A DNA stretch of 23,798 nt from Faecalibacterium sp. UBA7177 (GCA_002491225.1 DKVN01000046.1:1-23798); one strand, 5' to 3'. Positions 5,167-13,474 are shown, counted from the stretch's first letter. Translations and numbers: made by a program. Notes: generated from the letters alone by a model not told the origin.

Positions 5167-6564
5167 TTGGAAAACCGCTACAAAAAGCTCGCGGGCAACA
5201 CCGTGATCTTCGCGATCAGCAACTTCTCCTCCAAGCTGCTCAGTCTCTTCATCCGGCCCTTTCTCACCCACGCGCTGGCCGAGGTGGAGAGCGTCGGCAT
5301 CACCCAGATCACAAGCCAGTGCGCCAACCTCCTGATCCCGCTGGTCAGCCTCGGGGTCAGCTTCGCGGTGATCCGCTTCGGGCTGGATAAACAAAACGAC
5401 CGCCGCGCGGTCTTTACCGGCGGCTTTGTCTCGATCATGATCGGCTTTGGGCTGCTCTGCCTGCTCTGGCCGCTGCTGCAAAAGGTGCCGATCTTCTGCG
5501 ATTACGCGGGGCTGCTTTACATCTATGTGCTGGTCAGCTGCCTGCGCACCCTCTGCACCCAGTTCATCCGCAGCCGCCAGCTCAACCGGCTGGTGGCGGT
5601 GGACGGCATCCTCTGCACCTTTGCCACCTTAATGTTTTATATCCTCTTTCTGGTGGTCTGGCCGATGGGCCCGAACGGCTATCTGCTGGCCATCATCTGC
5701 GGGGACGGCATCTCGACCCTCTTTGTCTTTACCATCGCAAACTGCGGGCGGTATCTGCGGTTTCGCCGGTTTGACCCGGTGCTCTGGCGGGCGATGATGC
5801 GCTACGCCCTGCCGATGATCCCGGCCCAGATCAGCTTCTGGATCATCAACGCCAGCGACCTCTTTTTTGTCACCTGCATGATGGGGGACAAGGGCACCTA
5901 CTGGAGCGGCCTTTTGGGCATCGGCTACTTTCTGCCCACCATCCTCACCACCCTCGGCACCATCTTTTACGAGGCGTGGCAGCTCTCGGCGGTCACCGAG
6001 GAGGCGGGCCGGGCGCGGTTTTTCAGCCGGGTGTTCGGCATCTACCAGAGCCTGATCTTCTGCTGCGCGGCCGGCATCATCCTGCTCTGCCGCCCGATGA
6101 TGTTCCTCTTCCGGCAGAACTTCTACGACGCCTGGCAGTTTGTGCCCTTCCTCACCCTGGCCACCGCCTTCAGCTGCTTCAACCAGTTCCTCAACAGCAT
6201 CTATGTGGTGGAAAAGCGCTCGACCCTCAGCCTCTACACCATGCTGGCGGGCGGGGTGGCGAACTGCTTCCTCAACTACTTTTTTATCCGGCAGTGGGGG
6301 CCCAACGGGGCCACGGTGGCCAGCTTTTTGAGCTATCTGCTGGTGTTTGTGCTGCGGGCGGTCAACACCCGCGGGCTGCTGGCGGTGGATTTCAGCGTTC
6401 TGCGGCTCGGCATCAACACCGGCCTGCTCCTCGGCGAGATCGCCCTGATGCTGGCCGCGCCGGACTACTGGCCGCTCTGGTGCGGCCTGCTCTGCGCCGG
6501 GGTGGTGGCCTTCAACCTGCGCGGGGTGCTGCAGATGGCAAAACGGCTGCTCAGGCGGGCCTGA
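5167..6564 (+). CDS. Oligosaccharide flippase / polysaccharide biosynthesis membrane protein (Wzx/MATE-like)
   Basis: Integral membrane protein of 465 residues with about 12-14 hydrophobic helices, in the MOP (Wzx/MATE/MurJ-like) exporter superfamily; such proteins move lipid-linked glycans or similar cargo across the membrane. The N-terminus (ENRYKKLAGN ... SNFSSKLLSLF) is typical of these flippases. The start is taken as TTG at 5167: AAGGAGG lies seven bases upstream, whereas the in-frame ATG at 4981 lies inside the dispersed repeat and has no ribosome binding site. No glycosyltransferase or other envelope gene is adjacent, so cargo cannot be inferred. No clear terminator was found after it; 6570-6584 has only a short GC hairpin without a T-run. 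Confidence 0.85.
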   Translation: MENRYKKLAGNTVIFAISNFSSKLLSLFIRPFLTHALAEVESVGITQITSQCANLLIPLVSLGVSFAVIRFGLDKQNDRRAVFTGGFVSIMIGFGLLCLLWPLLQKVPIFCDYAGLLYIYVLVSCLRTLCTQFIRSRQLNRLVAVDGILCTFATLMFYILFLVVWPMGPNGYLLAIICGDGISTLFVFTIANCGRYLRFRRFDPVLWRAMMRYALPMIPAQISFWIINASDLFFVTCMMGDKGTYWSGLLGIGYFLPTILTTLGTIFYEAWQLSAVTEEAGRARFFSRVFGIYQSLIFCCAAGIILLCRPMMFLFRQNFYDAWQFVPFLTLATAFSCFNQFLNSIYVVEKRSTLSLYTMLAGGVANCFLNYFFIRQWGPNGATVASFLSYLLVFVLRAVNTRGLLAVDFSVLRLGINTGLLLGEIALMLAAPDYWPLWCGLLCAGVVAFNLRGVLQMAKRLLRRA

Positions 6565-6684
6565 ACCGGGCGGCCGCGGGCCGCGCTGCCCATCTCCCGG
6601 CACCCTGTGCTGTGCACCGCACCGGCCGTGGTCTCCGTGCCCCGACACATCCCCCCGCACGCCGCGCCCTGCCGCGCCGAAGTC

Positions 6685-6713
6685 TTTCCGTTTCGTATTT
6701 CTACGCCCATAAT
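6685..6713 (+). promoter_or_regulatory. Weak candidate promoter of the Dabb gene
   Basis: TTTCCG (6685-6690), 17-base spacer, CATAAT (6708-6713, 5/6); an overlapping TATACT lies at 6713-6718. The -35 is poor. It is supported mainly by the sharp AT-rich island in GC-rich surroundings. Confidence 0.4.
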
Positions 6714-6747
6714 ATACTATTTGTAATTTGAAAAGGAGCGATTTCTC

Positions 6748-7029
6748 ATGGTCAAGCACATCGTCATGTGGAACCTGGCCGACAAGGCCCACGCCGCCGA
6801 AAACGCCGCAACCATGAAGCAGAAGCTGGAGGCCCTGGTGGGGGTGGTGCCGGGGCTGCTGAGCGCCCAGGTGGGCGCGGGCTTTGCCGGGTACGACGTG
6901 GCCCTGGTGGCCGAGCTGGAGAGCCGCGAGGCGCTGGCCGTCTACGCCGGTCACCCCGCTCACTGCAAGGTCAAGGAGTTCGTCCACAGGGTCATCGCCG
7001 AGCGGGTCAGCTGCGACTTCGAGTACTGA
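6748..7029 (+). CDS. Dabb-family (stress-responsive A/B barrel domain) protein
   Basis: 93 residues, the normal length for a single Dabb domain, a small dimeric ferredoxin-like alpha/beta barrel. Typical features are the N-terminal VKHIVMWNL strand with the conserved His (H4), the Lys-rich helix with KQKLEAL, the VVPGLLSAQVG turn and strand, and the closing HPAHCKVKEFVHRVIAERVSCDFEY. AAGGAG lies ten bases upstream of the ATG. Soluble, no signal peptide. Families of this fold have varied or unknown roles, so no reaction is assigned. It converges with the GGDEF gene, separated by the MITE-like element. Confidence 0.85.
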   Translation: MVKHIVMWNLADKAHAAENAATMKQKLEALVGVVPGLLSAQVGAGFAGYDVALVAELESREALAVYAGHPAHCKVKEFVHRVIAERVSCDFEY

Positions 7030-7128
7030 GCCGCCCGCGTCTCTTTCCGCCCCTGCGCACCTTCCCCCGCACGCCTCTTCCCCCAAGCCCGGCCGCGCCC
7101 GCCGCGCCGCACCCAAAATGCCACACAG

Positions 7129-7370
7129 AAAAAGGGCAAACCAGATCCGCCCCCATAGCGGCGGTTCGATAAGAAAACAAAGCCGCAAATTCTACCTGTG
7201 CGGCCGCATCTGCTGCGTCATCAAATCTTGCATTCCACCAAGGAGTGCTGCGATTTTCTTCCTTGCAGCTGCGGCCGCACAGCGAATCTGCGGTGCTTCG
7301 CAGGCCCTTCGGGCCCTTTGTTTTCTCATCTCACCGTCGCTACCCGGGGGCGTTCCGGTTTGCCCTTTTT
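7129..7370. mobile_element. MITE-like palindromic element (about 242 bp, no coding sequence)
   Basis: The ends are inverted repeats: AAAAAGGGCAAACC (7129-7142) against GGTTTGCCCTTTTT (7357-7370), perfect. Further in, GATAAGAAAACAAAG (7168-7182) faces its near-perfect complement at 7316-7330 (14/15), and CTGTGCGGCCGCA (7196-7208) faces TGCGGCCGCACAG (7270-7282), perfect. The right arm carries an extra GGCCC/GGGCC hairpin (7303-7315) followed by CTTTGTTTTC. Almost the whole element can fold on itself. No clear target-site duplication was seen. It fills the gap between the convergent Dabb and GGDEF genes and could serve as their terminator. Confidence 0.75.
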
Positions 7371-7385
7371 GTTGTATCCTCTCTG

Positions 7386-8357
7386 TTATTTCTCAGCGTC
7401 CATATCCGTTTCGTATTCCTGCTTCGCCGCCTGCTCCCGCTCGCGCTGCTGCTCCATCTCCTCGTTCATCCAAACCACCCGGTTGCGGCCGAGGTGCTTG
7501 GCGTCGTAGAGCATAGTGTCGGCGATCTCGAAATAGCGCTCGTAGGGCTGGCCCGGGGCGGGCAGCACGGTCACCCCGCCGACGCTCACGGTCAACCAGG
7601 GGCCCTCGGCGGTCTCGTGGGGGATCTGCATCGCCTCCACCGCCTGCCGGATGCCGCACAGGTGGGCGTAGGCCTTTTCGGCGCTGTCCCCCAGCAGCAC
7701 CGCGACGAACTCCTCGCCGCCGTACCGGGCAAAGAAGTCGGTGCTGCGGCGCAGGTGATGCGCGATCTTCTGGGCCACCTCGGCAATCGCCCGGTCTCCG
7801 GCCTGATGGCCGTACCGGTCGTTGTAGGCCTTGAAGTTGTCGATGTCGAAGATGCAGATGCTCATCCGCAGCCCGAGGCGGCAGGCCTCCCGCCACCAGT
7901 TGAGGCAGTGCTGATCGTGCCGGCGGCGGTTGGGCACCCCGGTCAGCGGGTCGGTCATCGACTGATCCTCCAGCTGGCGGCGGTAGCGATAGAGCTTGAT
8001 GTGGGTGTTGACCCGCGCCTTGACCACCTTGGGGTGGAAGGGCTTGGCGATGTAGTCCACCGCGCCCAGATCCAGCCCCACCTGCTCGTAGTCGCTCTCG
8101 CCGAGGCTGGTGATCAGGATCACCGGCAGATGCCGGGTGACCGGGTTCTCCTGCAGCTTTTTCAGCATCATAAAGCCGTCCATGCCGGGCAGGATCACGT
8201 CCAGCAGCACCAGCGAAAACTCGCCCGAGCCGATCATCATCAGCGCCCGCTCGGCCGTCTGCACCGTGACCGTCTCGTAATCCCCCTCCAAAATCCCGCG
8301 CAGCTGCGCCGACTGCGCCAGGCTGTCATCCACGATCAGGATCCGTTCCCGCTCCAT
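7386..8357 (-). CDS. Response regulator diguanylate cyclase (REC-GGDEF, PleD-like)
   Basis: 323 residues. Residues 1-125 are a receiver domain with the acidic pair D10/D11, phospho-acceptor D53 (LLDVILPGMDG), T83 and K105. Residues 130-295 are a GGDEF domain with the active-site signature GGEEF at 213-217, a functional variant that makes cyclic di-GMP from two GTP. An RxxD inhibitory site (RSTD, 204-207) lies five residues before it, so product inhibition is expected. The C-terminal 30 residues are charged. Start: ATG at 8357, with CCTCCT-complement GGAGG 12 bases upstream; the adjacent TTG at 8360 is an alternative. It has its own promoter (8421-8449). No partner histidine kinase is in the window. 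Confidence 0.92.
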   Translation of the reverse strand: MERERILIVDDSLAQSAQLRGILEGDYETVTVQTAERALMMIGSGEFSLVLLDVILPGMDGFMMLKKLQENPVTRHLPVILITSLGESDYEQVGLDLGAVDYIAKPFHPKVVKARVNTHIKLYRYRRQLEDQSMTDPLTGVPNRRRHDQHCLNWWREACRLGLRMSICIFDIDNFKAYNDRYGHQAGDRAIAEVAQKIAHHLRRSTDFFARYGGEEFVAVLLGDSAEKAYAHLCGIRQAVEAMQIPHETAEGPWLTVSVGGVTVLPAPGQPYERYFEIADTMLYDAKHLGRNRVVWMNEEMEQQREREQAAKQEYETDMDAEK

Positions 8358-8420
8358 CAAGGCAAATTTCCTCCTCAAGGCCGCCCGGTCCCCTCACCGG
8401 CGCGGCAGGTCTCTACCAGA

Positions 8421-8449
8421 ATTATAGCCCCTGCCGCCCAAAATAGCAA
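8421..8449 (-). promoter_or_regulatory. Promoter of the REC-GGDEF gene
   Basis: Minus strand: TTGCTA (8444-8449, 4/6), 17-base spacer, TATAAT (8421-8426, perfect). It lies immediately after the SGNH hydrolase stop (8457), so the cyclase can be transcribed independently of the upstream operon. Confidence 0.8.
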
Positions 8450-8456
8450 GCGGTGC

Positions 8457-9092
8457 CTACCCCACCAGCGTCGGGATCACCCCGGCCAGCGCCTGCGCCA
8501 GCCGGGCGTGGGCCTCCGCCTCCATGTGCAGGCTGTCCCGCGCGCTCGGCCCGGCCACGCTGGCGGCGTCGAAAAAGGCGCAGCCGAACTGCTCGGCCAC
8601 CGGCCGGTAGGCTTCGGCAAAATGGCCCGAGCGCTCGGCCGCGTCGGCCGTAAAGCAGCCGTAGGGGCTCTCCTCGATGGTATCCAGCACCCGGATGGGG
8701 GAGATCAGCAGCACCTTCGGGGTGGGATACACCGGCCCAAAGGGGTAGCTGAAAAGGGCCTGCAGCAGGGTGCCCATCGCCTGGCCAAGGTCCCGGGTGG
8801 TGAGGTGGAAGCGGGATTTGAGGTCGTTGGTGCCCAGCATCACGGCCACAAGGTCGAGCGGCCTGTGGCTGCCCAGGCAGACCGGCAGGGCCTGCAGCCC
8901 GCAGCGCCCGGGCTCGATCGGGTCGTCAAAGACGGTGGTGCGGCCGCCGAGCCCCTCCTCGATGATCCGGTAATCCGGCCCCAGCAGCTGCTGCAGGGCC
9001 CCCGGCCAGCGCACCGGCCAGGGGTGCCGCCCGCCGTTGATGGGGTCGGTGCCAAAGGTGTTGCTGTCGCCAAAGCAAAGGATCTGTTTCAT
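8457..9092 (-). CDS. SGNH/GDSL-type hydrolase (arylesterase-like)
   Basis: 211 residues from the ATG at 9092, which has AAGGGGA eight bases upstream; an earlier start adds nine poorly supported residues. Block I is CFGDSNTFGT with the catalytic Ser, block III is the GTND motif with the oxyanion Asn, and block V is DSLHM with the catalytic Asp and His. No signal peptide, so it acts in the cytoplasm. Proteins of this type remove acyl groups from esters, often acetylated sugars. It follows the TRAP transporter genes in the same direction after a terminator hairpin (9145-9189), so it may receive read-through and could act on the imported compound; that link is inference. Confidence 0.88.
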   Translation of the reverse strand: MKQILCFGDSNTFGTDPINGGRHPWPVRWPGALQQLLGPDYRIIEEGLGGRTTVFDDPIEPGRCGLQALPVCLGSHRPLDLVAVMLGTNDLKSRFHLTTRDLGQAMGTLLQALFSYPFGPVYPTPKVLLISPIRVLDTIEESPYGCFTADAAERSGHFAEAYRPVAEQFGCAFFDAASVAGPSARDSLHMEAEAHARLAQALAGVIPTLVG

Positions 9093-9144
9093 CGCGCGTC
9101 TCCCCTTTTGTAAACTCATGTTTCATGGCAATGGCACAAAATCC

Positions 9145-9189
9145 AAACACAGGCGGGGCCGCCCCAACCGGCGCCCCGCCTGTGTTTTT
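9145..9189. terminator. Terminator after the TRAP transporter genes
   Basis: AAACACAGGCGGGGC (9145-9159) pairs perfectly with its complement at 9173-9187 over a 13-base loop. The plus side is followed by TTTTT (9185-9189); the minus side continues GTTTGGATTTTG. In the minus direction, where the operon runs, the T-tract is interrupted, so termination may be partial. Confidence 0.75.
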
Positions 9190-9218
9190 AGCGGTTCTGT
9201 GTTCCTGTGTTCTCCCGC

Positions 9219-10523
9219 TCACAACAGCCCCAGTGCCCGCGGCAGGCAGAGGGTGATCTCGGGGAAGAAGGTCAGCAGCAGAAGCAGCAGGATCATCGAG
9301 AGGTAGAAGGGCAAAAAGCCCTTGACCACCTTTTCCACCGGGGTTTTGGCGATGGTGCAGCCGATGAAGAGGCTGGTGCCAACCGGCGGGGTGCACAGGC
9401 CGATGCCGTAGGCCAGCACCAGCACCACACCAAAGTGGTAGGGGTTGAAGCCCAGGCCGTTCACCGCGATCGGGTAGAGGATCGGGGTGGTCAGCAGGAT
9501 CAGGATGCCCATATCCATAAAGCAGCCCAGCACCAGCATCATCGCCAGCAGCAGCAGGGTCAGCAGGGTGCCGTTTGTGGTCACCGACAGCAGCCAGGTG
9601 GTCAGGTTCTGGGGCACCTTCAAATAGGACATCACATAGCTGAAGGCGCTGGAGCTGGCAATGATGGCCATTGCCATCGCCAGGGTCGGCAGGCACTTCA
9701 TGAGGCCCTCGATGTAGGTTTTGAGGGACATGTTGCGGTAGACAAAGACGGTGAGCAGCAGCGCGTAGACCGCCGCGATGGCCGCCGCCTCGGTGGCCGA
9801 GCAGATGCCGGTGGTGGTGCCCACAATGACCACCACGATGGCCCCCAGCCCCAGCAGCGCCTCGGTGACGATGCGCAGGTTCTCCTTCATGCTGTACTTC
9901 TGGCCCAGGGGGTAGCGCTTGCGGATGGCGATGACCAGCGCCGGAATCGCGAGGCCCAAAGTCAGCAGCACGCCGGGCACATAGCCGCAGATCAGCAGGG
10001 TGCTGATCGAGATGCCGCTGGCCGAGGCGATGGCGTAGAAGAGCATGTTCTGGCTGGGCGGGATGATGACCCCCTCGACCGAGGAGGTCACGGTGACCGC
10101 CACCGAGTAATCCACGTCGTACCCTTCCTTGACCATCGCCGGGATCAGCATCGCGCCGATCGAGGAGACGTCGGCCGCCGAGGAGCCCGAGATGCCGCCG
10201 AACAGCATCGAGACCAGGATGTTGACGATGGCGGTGCCGCCCGGGATGCGCCCGACCACGATGTTGCAGAACTTCATCAGCCGGTCGGTGATCTCGCCGT
10301 CGGTCATCACCTGCGCCATCATGATAAAGAAGGGCACGGCGATGAAGGTAAAGCTGGACAGGCCGGTGGTCATCTTCTGGAAGAGGTTAAAGTACGGGAT
10401 GCCCAGATAGGTGGCGGTGCCCACCGCCGCGATGCCCAGCGAAAAGGCGATGGGGAACCGCAGCAGCATCAGAATGCCCAGCAGCGAAAAGAGCATGATG
10501 GTGCCGATCGCAACCTCGCTCAT
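9219..10523 (-). CDS. dctM: TRAP transporter large permease (DctM)
   Basis: 434 residues, the usual DctM length, with about 12 hydrophobic helices. It is the sodium-coupled translocation subunit of a tripartite ATP-independent periplasmic transporter. Family features seen: the N-terminal LLGILMLLRFPIAFSLG, SMLFGGISGSSAADVSSIG, VIIPPSQNM and, near the end, GLCTPPVGTSLFIG. The ATG at 10523 overlaps the dctQ stop in an ATGA junction, with a GGAGGGGGAG site upstream, showing translational coupling. Substrate is set by DctP, not by this protein. Confidence 0.95.
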   Translation of the reverse strand: MSEVAIGTIMLFSLLGILMLLRFPIAFSLGIAAVGTATYLGIPYFNLFQKMTTGLSSFTFIAVPFFIMMAQVMTDGEITDRLMKFCNIVVGRIPGGTAIVNILVSMLFGGISGSSAADVSSIGAMLIPAMVKEGYDVDYSVAVTVTSSVEGVIIPPSQNMLFYAIASASGISISTLLICGYVPGVLLTLGLAIPALVIAIRKRYPLGQKYSMKENLRIVTEALLGLGAIVVVIVGTTTGICSATEAAAIAAVYALLLTVFVYRNMSLKTYIEGLMKCLPTLAMAMAIIASSSAFSYVMSYLKVPQNLTTWLLSVTTNGTLLTLLLLAMMLVLGCFMDMGILILLTTPILYPIAVNGLGFNPYHFGVVLVLAYGIGLCTPPVGTSLFIGCTIAKTPVEKVVKGFLPFYLSMILLLLLLTFFPEITLCLPRALGLL

Positions 10524-11020
10524 TGCTTCTCCCCCTCCTTTTCCGGCTTTTCCTTGATAAAGACGCCAATCAGGTTGACCAGGCTGAACAGGCACATCAG
10601 GGTGCCGCCCAGCACCATCGGGAAAAACTGCAGGCCCTGAGACCACTGGGAGGCCGGCAGCCGTTTTTTACAGTTGATCAAAAAGATCTGCCAGCCGTCC
10701 TTCGCCATCAGGAAGAAGAAGGCGGTCAGCAGCAGGTGCCGCAAAAAGTCGCACACCTTCTGCACGGCGGGCGGAAAATGGGCGTAGACGCCCGTGATGG
10801 CGATGTGGCTGTCGTTGAGCACATCCACCGACATGCACAAAAAGCCAAACCACACCAGAAACACCAGAATGACCTCCTCCGACCAGGAGAAGGGGCTGTT
10901 AAAGACATACCGCATGACCACGGCCACGAAGCAGACGATCAGCATCAGCACCAGCAGCACGCAGCAGACGTACTTTTCGATGGTGGTGAGCTTGTTGAGG
11001 ATCTTCCTCAGCTTCGCCAT
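10520..11020 (-). CDS. dctQ: TRAP transporter small permease (DctQ)
   Basis: 166 residues with four predicted membrane helices, as usual for DctQ. The family signature is visible as VMRYVFNSPFSWSEEV, followed by the LVWFGFLCMSVDV helix. The start at 11020 is fixed by AGGAGG eight bases upstream; the longer open frame back to 11194 is non-coding. It ends inside the dctM start codon. It lies 237 bases downstream of dctP, with an intervening 15-pair hairpin that may reduce permease transcription relative to the binding protein. Confidence 0.93.
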   Translation of the reverse strand: MAKLRKILNKLTTIEKYVCCVLLVLMLIVCFVAVVMRYVFNSPFSWSEEVILVFLVWFGFLCMSVDVLNDSHIAITGVYAHFPPAVQKVCDFLRHLLLTAFFFLMAKDGWQIFLINCKKRLPASQWSQGLQFFPMVLGGTLMCLFSLVNLIGVFIKEKPEKEGEKQ

Positions 11021-11194
11021 TGCATGCACCTCCTGTTCACACCCCGGCGGGGCCACGGGCCGTCCGCGCCGCGCCGGGCAACCTCCGAATCCGCTTGGGA
11101 AACCTTCCCAAACGCCGCGCCCGTCATGGGGTGCGGCGGCCGCCCCGTTTGGGGGCCTCTTTGTCGTTTGGGCCGTTTGGGCCCCTTTGAGCAA

Positions 11195-11233
11195 AGATAA
11201 GCGGACAGAAGCCGTTTCTCTGTCCGCTTATCT
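11195..11233 (-). terminator. Attenuator-like hairpin between dctP and dctQM
   Basis: AGATAAGCGGACAGA (11195-11209) pairs perfectly with TCTGTCCGCTTATCT (11219-11233) over a nine-base loop: 15 pairs. On the minus strand it is followed by TTGCTC rather than a long T-run, so partial termination or 3'-end protection of dctP RNA is more likely than full termination. A second hairpin, TTGGGAA/TTCCCAA, lies at 11095-11111. The rest of 11021-11257 is GC-rich with no gene. Confidence 0.65.
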
Positions 11234-11257
11234 CCGGGTTTGCCGGTGGCCCTTTAC

Positions 11258-12304
11258 TCAGGCCGCCTTGATCTTCTCGACGATCTCGGCGTACTGGGGA
11301 TAGGCGTCATACACGCTGGACACCGCGTCCTGGAAGGACTGGATGTCCACATCAATGATGGTGCAGCCCGCCTTCTCGCACTCGGCGCGGGACTCGTCCT
11401 GATACTCCTGCATCGCGACGCGCTGCCACTCGGCCGCCTCGTGGGAGGCGCGCACGATGGCCTCCTGCTGGGCCTCGGTCATCTGGTCCCAGGCCTTCTG
11501 GCTGCAGATCAGCACCGCCGGGGGCTCCATGTGCTTGTCGAGGCTGTAGTACTTGGCCACCTCGTAGTGGCCGGAGGTGTAGTAGCTGACAAAGTCGTTC
11601 TCCGCGCCGTCCACGATGCCGGTCTGCAGGCCCTGGAAGACCTCGGCGTAGTCCATCGGGGTGGCGTTGGCGCCCAGCGCCTGCACCATCGAGATGGCGA
11701 CCTCGGTCTGCTGCACGCGGATCTTCATGCCGTTCAGGTCCTCCACCTTCTCGATGGGCTTGGAGGTGGTGTAGAAGCAGCGGGCGCCCGCCTCAAAGTA
11801 GTCCAGGCCGACCATGTTGTAGTCGCCCAGGGTATCCATCACCATCTTGCCGGCCTCGCCGTCGAGGGCGGCGTACTTCTGCTCGACGCTGGTGAAGAGG
11901 TAGGGCATCGCGAAGACGCCGAACTCATCCACCGTGGGGGCGAGGGAGTTGGTGTTGACGCGGGTGAAATCGAGGGTGCCGGCCTGGCACTGGTCGATCG
12001 AGGAGGCCTCGTCGGTCAGGGCGGCGTTGGCGTACACCTCGATGGTCACGGTGCCATCGGTGTACTTGTTGGCCAGCTCGGCAAACATCTTCATGCCCTC
12101 GGTGATGGGGTTGCCGTCCGGCTGGTTCTCGGCCAGCTTGAACGAGAGGGTCGGGCCCATCGGCTCACCGGCCGGGGTGCTGCCGGCATCCGGGGTGGAC
12201 GCCGCGGGGGTGGACGCAGCCGGTGCACTGCTGCCCGAGCCGCCGCAGGCGGCCAGAGAGAGCACCAGGCAGAGCGCCAATGCGATCGCCAATACTTTTT
12301 TCAT
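11258..12304 (-). CDS. dctP: TRAP transporter substrate-binding lipoprotein (DctP)
   Basis: 348 residues. The N-terminus is a lipoprotein signal peptide with lipobox LAAC (Cys 20), then a Ser/Ala/Pro linker to about residue 48, as expected for a membrane-anchored binding protein in a Gram-positive. The binding domain has the DctP features GMKIRVQQTE (with the Arg that grips the substrate carboxylate), FEAGARCFY and GIVDGAENDFVSYY followed by HYEVAKYYSL. These fit the C4-dicarboxylate/sugar-acid branch of the family; the exact ligand cannot be read. AGGAGG lies eight to nine bases before the ATG. It sits directly after the LacI-type gene with no promoter seen between, suggesting one operon. 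Confidence 0.93.
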   Translation of the reverse strand: MKKVLAIALALCLVLSLAACGGSGSSAPAASTPAASTPDAGSTPAGEPMGPTLSFKLAENQPDGNPITEGMKMFAELANKYTDGTVTIEVYANAALTDEASSIDQCQAGTLDFTRVNTNSLAPTVDEFGVFAMPYLFTSVEQKYAALDGEAGKMVMDTLGDYNMVGLDYFEAGARCFYTTSKPIEKVEDLNGMKIRVQQTEVAISMVQALGANATPMDYAEVFQGLQTGIVDGAENDFVSYYTSGHYEVAKYYSLDKHMEPPAVLICSQKAWDQMTEAQQEAIVRASHEAAEWQRVAMQEYQDESRAECEKAGCTIIDVDIQSFQDAVSSVYDAYPQYAEIVEKIKAA

Positions 12305-12385
12305 ACCTTTTTCCTCCTAATGCTTTGTGTCTGCGTTTATTGCATCCGCCCAATGCCCGGCAAGGGGTTCGGGCGGTTTGCCGAC

Positions 12386-13474
12386 TCAGAGAAACTCCTC
12401 AAAAAAGACGAGGTTCGAGCGCAGGATCACCGAGATGGTCACATGGATGGCGCTGCTTTTTGGGGCGCGGCCCTTGATGAGGGATTCAAACAGGGCCTTG
12501 ACGGCGAGGTACCCCTTCTGGTAGGGGTTTTTGTAGACGATGCCGCGCAGCACGCCCCGCCGCAGCATCTCGGCGCTCTCGGGGAAGAGGTCGCTGCCCA
12601 GCAGACAGAGCTGCCCCAGCCGGCCGCTCTCCTCGGCGGCCCGGCAGAGCGGGATGGTGTTGCGGGCCCGCACCGAGTACCCGGCCACAATTTCGGGGTG
12701 CTCGCGCAGCACTTCGGCCAGCCTTTTCTGGCAGCTGCTGCCGTCCCCCGCGTCGTGCACCGCAAGCACCCTCAGCCAGGGGGCGTTCTGCCGCAGGTAG
12801 CCCTCGAAGCCCTCCAGGTTCATGTGGTGGGAGAGCGAGCTGCGGTCCCCCGCGGCCACCAGCACCAGCCCCTCCTGCCGGGGCAGCAGGCCGCTCATGA
12901 GCTCGGCGCTCAGGCGGCCGGTGTTCCGGTCGTTCGGGGCGATGCAGCACAGCCGCCCGATGTTGGGGAAGTCGTTGTCGATCAGCACCACCTGGGTCCC
13001 GCGCTCGACAAACCGGTTGATCGCCTCTTCCAGCGCCGGGGAGTTCTCCACCGGGGCGGTCAGCAGCCCGTCCAGCCGCAGCTCTGGGTCCTGCCACAGC
13101 TCGTTGAGCTTTGCCAGCTGATGCTCCGACTCGTTCTCGTTGTTGCAGGAAAACGGAAACTCCAGCAGGCTGATGTTATAGCCGTTCACCTCGGCGGCGT
13201 AGTCGTGGATGCCCTTCCAGAAATAGGCAAAGTAGTACTTGCCGTACACCTCGCTCTCGGGCAGCACGATGCCGATGGTCACCTGCTTGCGCTTGAGGGC
13301 CGAGGCCACATAGTTGGTGGTGTAGCCCATGTTGTGGGCGGCCGTCAAAATCTCATCCCGCACCGCGTCGCTGACCCCCGCCTTGTGGGTCATGGCGCGG
13401 TGGATGCTGGTCAGCGAATAGCCGGTGCGCTCGGCAATGTCCTTCAGGGTCACCCGCCGCAGGTCGTTCTCCAT
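12386..13474 (-). CDS. LacI-family transcriptional regulator
   Basis: 362 residues from the ATG at 13474, with GAGGGAGG nine bases upstream; the GTG three codons earlier abuts that site and is unlikely. Residues 8-55 form the LacI-type helix-turn-helix (VTLKDIAERTGYSLTSIHRAM) and hinge (NYVASALKRK); the hinge lacks the usual Pro. Residues from about 63 on are a periplasmic-binding-protein-like ligand domain (VTIGIVLPES onward). It leads the dctP-dctQ-dctM genes on the same strand and diverges from nagA. An operator-like palindrome (13825-13836) lies at its transcription start, suggesting autoregulation and control of the transporter, perhaps of nagAB too. The inducer is unknown; a sugar or sugar acid is likely. 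Confidence 0.92.
   Translation of the reverse strand: MENDLRRVTLKDIAERTGYSLTSIHRAMTHKAGVSDAVRDEILTAAHNMGYTTNYVASALKRKQVTIGIVLPESEVYGKYYFAYFWKGIHDYAAEVNGYNISLLEFPFSCNNENESEHQLAKLNELWQDPELRLDGLLTAPVENSPALEEAINRFVERGTQVVLIDNDFPNIGRLCCIAPNDRNTGRLSAELMSGLLPRQEGLVLVAAGDRSSLSHHMNLEGFEGYLRQNAPWLRVLAVHDAGDGSSCQKRLAEVLREHPEIVAGYSVRARNTIPLCRAAEESGRLGQLCLLGSDLFPESAEMLRRGVLRGIVYKNPYQKGYLAVKALFESLIKGRAPKSSAIHVTISVILRSNLVFFEEFL

Noticed and set aside
5629..7188. 519-residue minus-strand open frame across the flippase and Dabb genes
   Set aside because: Antisense to two genes with good motifs and ribosome binding sites; low-complexity composition.
7183..7294. Structured RNA gene or riboswitch in the Dabb-GGDEF gap
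   Set aside because: The pairing continues outward to perfect terminal inverted repeats, which fits a MITE-like element better than a discrete RNA gene.
7245..9113. 622-residue plus-strand open frame across the GGDEF and SGNH genes
   Set aside because: Starts inside the MITE-like element, has no recognisable domain and is antisense to two well-supported genes.
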